Shown piece by piece: positions 13,046 through 16,773 of a DNA stretch of 16,773 bases. The position numbers were made by a program, and so were the translations under genes. The notes beneath the pieces are model-generated. The model searched no databases. It saw only the letters and a list, made by a program, of their open reading frames with translations, and had not been told where the DNA came from. Numbering within the stretch: position 1 is the stretch's first letter; each line of letters begins with the position of its first letter. Origin of the DNA: CAZLPZ01 sp964561535 (GTDB lineage Bacteria; Pseudomonadota; Alphaproteobacteria; Micavibrionales; Micavibrionaceae); contig CAZLPZ010000035.1 of NCBI GenBank assembly GCA_964561535.1, forward strand, positions 1 through 16,773, written 5' to 3'.

Positions 13046-13804
13046 ATGACCACGATCAAGGACATCACGAGAAAGTTTATACCCGCAAATGTTGCAGCAT
13101 TTGTATTTTGGTTTTTCTCTATTCCATTTGTATATTTAGGGTCGTTATGGATCACAACCACTTTACCTGACAGGCTGTATTACAATCTTTCAACTAATTT
13201 TCGGTTCTGGGAAATTTCAGCTTTATTTCCAATTTTTTTAATATTATGGCTGATTATCAGCAATTGGGTATGCCGAAAGAACAATACAAAGAGAAAAATT
13301 AATGCATTTCGTATTTTAAAGATATTATTTTTCTATATCCTGTTGTTCTTTACAACTTCACTCTTTGCCTTTTCTTTATTTTTTGGATATGGCGCCCACT
13401 TTAATGTAGGACATCCGCATTGCACAAACATTGGACAAAATATCCTTAAAAAGATTGAGCGCTGCGAAGGAAAAAATTATTCTTTTTTACAAGCAAGATC
13501 CGATCTTGTAGCTGTTTCTGGCCCCAAGGCAATTAACTTTGAAAACAGTTCGTACTTTTCCGAATATAATTTGAAAGAAGTTCCATGTTCATCACTTCTA
13601 GGACAGTTTGGAAATATTTGTTATGCGGGCGAACTTTTGCGCAGTACAGGCGATACAAATTATATGAATATTTATATACATGGAGAGAGCGCGCTTGTTC
13701 TTGAGGGCACTAATGTTCCCATTTTTACCAATAATTCTTACTCAAGTATCAAATCTAATTTTTTAGATATTCATCGCTTTGATCAAGAAATGGGAAAAAA
13801 TTGA
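13046..13804 (+). CDS. membrane protein with three N-terminal helices and a Cys-containing C-terminal domain
   Basis: A 252-residue unrecognised protein. Hydrophobic segments lie near 15-37, 56-76 and 91-114. A basic loop after the second (CRKNNTKRKINAFR) should face the cytoplasm, which puts the C-terminal 135 residues outside. That domain has four cysteines (in HPHC, ERCEG, PCSS and ICYAG) and could be disulfide-linked in the periplasm. I start it at ATG 13046 because GGAGGG lies seven bases before it; the frame is open back to 12980 but those codons overlap the promoter region. It is divergent from the membrane protein/regulator operon and probably co-regulated with it through the shared repeats. 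Codon use is AT-rich. Confidence 0.75.
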   Translation: MTTIKDITRKFIPANVAAFVFWFFSIPFVYLGSLWITTTLPDRLYYNLSTNFRFWEISALFPIFLILWLIISNWVCRKNNTKRKINAFRILKILFFYILLFFTTSLFAFSLFFGYGAHFNVGHPHCTNIGQNILKKIERCEGKNYSFLQARSDLVAVSGPKAINFENSSYFSEYNLKEVPCSSLLGQFGNICYAGELLRSTGDTNYMNIYIHGESALVLEGTNVPIFTNNSYSSIKSNFLDIHRFDQEMGKN

Positions 13805-13826
13805 GGCTTAACGTTGAAAAAAATAA

Positions 13827-13860
13827 CTCCTACCAATCGCCTGGTAGGGGGATATTTTTG
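13827..13860 (+). terminator. rho-independent terminator
   Basis: CCTACCA (13829-13835) and TGGTAGG (13842-13848) form a seven-pair stem with a six-base loop, followed by GGGATATTTTTG. It lies about 25 bases after the stop of the membrane protein at 13804. Confidence 0.7.
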
Positions 13861-14152
13861 TTTTTTAAAGGTAAGTAAGCGTAAAAACAGAACTCTTCCT
13901 CCAATCACTATAATTGCCAACTGAAACCCAAATTTCGACCCATCCACATAATGACATTCTTTATATTCAACCCGCCCCCCGTTTGGGGGGTGATGGGGGT
14001 TCACAGATTCAGAAACCATATACAGCACAGTGTCTTCAAATAAGAGCTAAAAACTGACTACTTTCCTATTTTTAGCTCATCGGCTGTTAATTATTGAAAA
14101 ATTCAAAAAACATTGATATTGTCATAACTTAAAATTAGAGGGGTTGTGACAT
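13861..14152. other. intergenic stretch with two strong inverted repeats
   Basis: No supported gene. CCCCCC-GTTT-GGGGGG (13975-13990) and GAGCTAAAAA (14044-14053) with TTTTTAGCTC (14069-14078) are both perfect stems, and neither has the T-run of a terminator. TTGAAA (14094-14099), 17 bases and TATTGT (14117-14122) may be the promoter of the M48 gene. An 81-codon minus-strand frame crosses the region and the terminator before it but has only a GTG start and no good ribosome site. Confidence 0.5.
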
Positions 14153-16773
14153 ATGGGCGGAATAGTCATCGAGGAAGATTTATACGTTAAACATCGAATT
14201 ATTAACCCAGGAACCGCCGAAGGGCAAAGATTCTACGCGTTTTTTCTGGTGCGGGCCAAAGCCTTGGCCGGTAAATATATCGATTTTGACAAAACGCCCA
14301 TCACATTTCTACTATCCGATGATGACGAACCTAACGCCTTTTTCATGGATGTTTATGATCCTGAGAAAAGGCCGGGACGAGACGATTATAAAACGATCCG
14401 CTATGTTCGAAATCCTCTACCAACCCCGGTCATTTGCTTTACACGAGGGCTGATCGATCTTGTTGATAACCTGGATCATCTCGATTTTGTTCTGGGGCAC
14501 GAATTAACGCACCGGATCCTACGCCTTGATAAAGGAATAAAACATAATTCCAAGGGTGAAGAAGGTATGGCCGATTTGCATGCGGTCGATCTAATGTACG
14601 ATGTCGGTGCAGATCCAAAACAAGCATTAATCATGTATGAAAAATTGAGTGCCTACGCCCAGGCGCACGAAGAATCTGAACGGAAAAAACGTGGGAGACG
14701 GGATGACGAAGAGGAAAAAGGGGTTAATTGGTCGGCTATCTTTGATGTTCACACAACCAATAATAATCGGCGCGCGGGTATCGAGGCATCGCTGACCCGA
14801 TTATCTCATTTAATTGACGATAGACAACCAACAGAATTTGATCGAAAAATCGTTACGGCGTCCTACATGGATCCGGTTGAAGATTATTTAAAAACCCATG
14901 GATACGATAAAAAACCACCTCTGACTAAATTAAAACTTCTGGTCGATTGTATCGAACATCTTTCAACAAAAGTTCCGCCAGAGGAGTTTTTTCAATCACG
15001 ATTAGAGGCAATATTCATTGATCACGCAGATGATAGTCGATATGAGATGGATCTTTACCGTCGTGAGGTTCAACAACGTATCGACGCCGGATACACGGAT
15101 TATTATACTGGAAAGACAATCAAGAAAAAATATCAACAAAAGATTGCAAACATGGCTGAAGCTCTTATTGATAAGGTACAAGCAGAGAGAGCCGAAAAAA
15201 GTGATATCTCCTTACCCACGGGTCTAGATACCAGAAAACTAATTGTCTACGTACAAGATAAAGCCTATCAACATATCCTTGAAAATGGTTATCCAAAGCT
15301 ATCGGATTTTAATTATAGTGACGCATCTGGTATATTATACAGCTATTTTTTCTTCCTGCTTAAAGATTACGCGAGGCCCCTTGCCCATGAAAACAAGAGA
15401 GTTCGGAAAGGCCCTCAAATTGAGGTCGATATCAACGTACAAATCGGCATCATAAAAACAACAACCAATCCAGTAGAATTTGATACTGCCAGAAAAGAAC
15501 TCAATAATTTAAATGCTATACGCCATGAAATTAAAACAGCTGATGAAAGAAAGTTAGATAATTTATCTGGAATTGATCATTCTCGTTTTGGATTTTATCG
15601 TCAAGAGAGGAGTGTATATACAATTCCAAAGATAGGGGACACTATTCCCTGGAACAACCTTGTCGAAATCGCCAAAACCGATGAGGCCACGAGAGCTGGT
15701 ATCATCACATTTTTAAGAAAAAACAGCATCGAGGATTTTAGAATTACACATGGACTGCCTTATGTCCGGATTAATAATTATGACTGCTTCTATATGGATA
15801 ATGCAGGAACTACTTTAGATAGAAAAGTTCCAAAATACGAGGTTGATTTTGCAACACAACAGGAAACTGTTCTTGCGGCATATGATTACATTAAGTCCTA
15901 CTATTCAGGTGAAGAAGACCTTGTCCGGGCAAACTGTGCCGCCGCAGTCGGCTTTAATAATCGTGATTTCAAAGAAGATGAAACGCTTACGGAATCTTTT
16001 AACAGGAAGACTATTGTTCATAGAAAAATCTATAGCTTTATCTCAATGTTTAATGCACTGCCTGAGGTAAAAAGAGAGAGTGGACGTCATAGGGAAGATA
16101 CAGCTTTCTCTCTTATACCGGAACAGCATCGTAAAGAACATCCTATCCCAGGATTTAGTGAGAAAGGATATCCCAACGTTGATAAAGAATTATTCAACTT
16201 TGATAATCCTGTTTTTCAAGCCCATTTTGGGGATGATTTTGAAGATCGGTTAACAGCACAAAAAAACGCTCAACAAGAGGAAATGTTTGAGGCCGCTTTT
16301 ACCGTCGTCAAAAAAATGGTCGACATATGGGCTAAAATAAAGCCAATTGCAGAGGCAACAAGAGAAGAATCAAGAGCGCAATGGCAAGAAGTTTCGGATA
16401 CACCAGAAGGTGACATTAAAAAACAAAAAAGAAGGCGATCCTACGCCTTAGATAAGAAAATGCAATTTTATGATCAGAAGATAAATGGAGTTGAAGTAAT
16501 TGTTGATAATATTTTACGGAGTATTTTTAAAAGAGATGATCATTGGTACCATTTAAACAGATTAACGGCAGAACAGGAAAAAATATTAGCCAGTTTTGCC
16601 ATTAGGGATGAAAAAGATGCCATTATCGGTATATTTGAAGCTCGTGAATATGAACGTTTCTGTGACTTTTTGGGTGTTCTTGAGGAACAGACAACACGCA
16701 TTATAGCGGGCGATTATATCCTAACTGAATCTATGCAAATTCTGGCTGGAAATTACGGATACCAGCCCGCGTG
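14153..16773 (+). CDS. large M48-type zinc metallopeptidase-domain protein (partial, 3' end outside)
   Basis: The frame is open from ATG 14153 to the window end, at least 873 residues. The N-terminal 230 residues are a compact M48-like peptidase domain. EPNAFFMDVYD, VICFTRGLIDLVDNLDHLDF, VLGHELTH with HExxH at 116-120, GEEGMADLHAVDLM at 135-148 (probable third zinc ligand Glu137, in the ExxAD pattern), GADPKQALIMYEKL, and FDVHTTNNNRRAGIEASL (compare the HPxxxxR motif) follow family order. The 17 residues between the second His and the Glu are far fewer than in typical M48 proteins. There is no signal peptide or membrane segment, so it is either cytoplasmic or exported by an atypical route. 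The remaining 640 or so residues are mostly charged and helical, with basic stretches such as KKQKRRR, and I do not recognise them. An AGAGGGG site lies 9 bases before the ATG. Possible roles are a housekeeping protease with a large regulatory tail, a toxin or a host-directed effector; none can be chosen. Confidence 0.8.
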   Translation, partial: MGGIVIEEDLYVKHRIINPGTAEGQRFYAFFLVRAKALAGKYIDFDKTPITFLLSDDDEPNAFFMDVYDPEKRPGRDDYKTIRYVRNPLPTPVICFTRGLIDLVDNLDHLDFVLGHELTHRILRLDKGIKHNSKGEEGMADLHAVDLMYDVGADPKQALIMYEKLSAYAQAHEESERKKRGRRDDEEEKGVNWSAIFDVHTTNNNRRAGIEASLTRLSHLIDDRQPTEFDRKIVTASYMDPVEDYLKTHGYDKKPPLTKLKLLVDCIEHLSTKVPPEEFFQSRLEAIFIDHADDSRYEMDLYRREVQQRIDAGYTDYYTGKTIKKKYQQKIANMAEALIDKVQAERAEKSDISLPTGLDTRKLIVYVQDKAYQHILENGYPKLSDFNYSDASGILYSYFFFLLKDYARPLAHENKRVRKGPQIEVDINVQIGIIKTTTNPVEFDTARKELNNLNAIRHEIKTADERKLDNLSGIDHSRFGFYRQERSVYTIPKIGDTIPWNNLVEIAKTDEATRAGIITFLRKNSIEDFRITHGLPYVRINNYDCFYMDNAGTTLDRKVPKYEVDFATQQETVLAAYDYIKSYYSGEEDLVRANCAAAVGFNNRDFKEDETLTESFNRKTIVHRKIYSFISMFNALPEVKRESGRHREDTAFSLIPEQHRKEHPIPGFSEKGYPNVDKELFNFDNPVFQAHFGDDFEDRLTAQKNAQQEEMFEAAFTVVKKMVDIWAKIKPIAEATREESRAQWQEVSDTPEGDIKKQKRRRSYALDKKMQFYDQKINGVEVIVDNILRSIFKRDDHWYHLNRLTAEQEKILASFAIRDEKDAIIGIFEAREYERFCDFLGVLEEQTTRIIAGDYILTESMQILAGNYGYQPA

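Noticed and set aside
13783..14028. 81-codon minus-strand frame with a hydrophobic segment
   Set aside because: It overlaps the end of the membrane-protein gene and its terminator, starts with GTG and lacks a clear ribosome site.
15018..16070. Short plus-strand frames within the M48 gene
   Set aside because: They are other phases of the continuous long frame starting at 14153.
1..16773. CRISPR arrays, rRNA genes, insertion sequences with terminal repeats
   Set aside because: I looked for regularly spaced repeats, rRNA signatures and transposase motifs and saw none.

Overview
The window looks like chromosomal DNA of an alphaproteobacterium of moderate to low GC. The ParE at its left edge reads like alphaproteobacterial ParE. 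The tRNA-His gene still encodes G-1 opposite C73, a pair lost in a large alphaproteobacterial clade, so a deeper-branching lineage is likely. I cannot name a genus. Gene density is moderate, with mostly single genes or pairs, and the right half is AT-rich and accessory in character.

Left part (1-4.9 kb): parE (partial, minus strand) is divergent from a 299-residue unknown protein that ends in a tail like that of single-stranded DNA-binding protein (SSB). Next come cysD and cysN, encoding the two-subunit ATP sulfurylase that makes adenylylsulfate (APS). In the cysN frame, straight after its stop codon, lies a decayed stub of APS kinase (cysC). The cluster therefore looks like a former cysD-cysNC module that lost its kinase.

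Middle part (4.9-9.7 kb): a small phage-type protein (DUF5681-like) with an operator-like repeat upstream; a HAD-family phosphatase; a divergent inner-membrane-anchored protein with a Pro/Gln-rich linker; tRNA-His(GTG), preceded by two mutually exclusive hairpins and followed by a possible gene fragment; and a Gfo/Idh/MocA-type oxidoreductase with its own promoter and terminator.

Right part (9.7-16.8 kb): a 134-residue orphan with a near-consensus promoter; a GIY-YIG nuclease with a helix-turn-helix tail; a membrane protein/winged-helix regulator operon divergent from another membrane protein across a shared promoter region with two operator-like repeats; and an M48-type zinc metallopeptidase of more than 870 residues that runs off the right end.

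The most interesting points are the SSB-like tail on a non-SSB protein, the broken cysNC fusion, the long M48 protein, the regulator's divergent operator region, and three genes whose -10 boxes sit exactly six bases before the ATG, suggesting leaderless transcripts.
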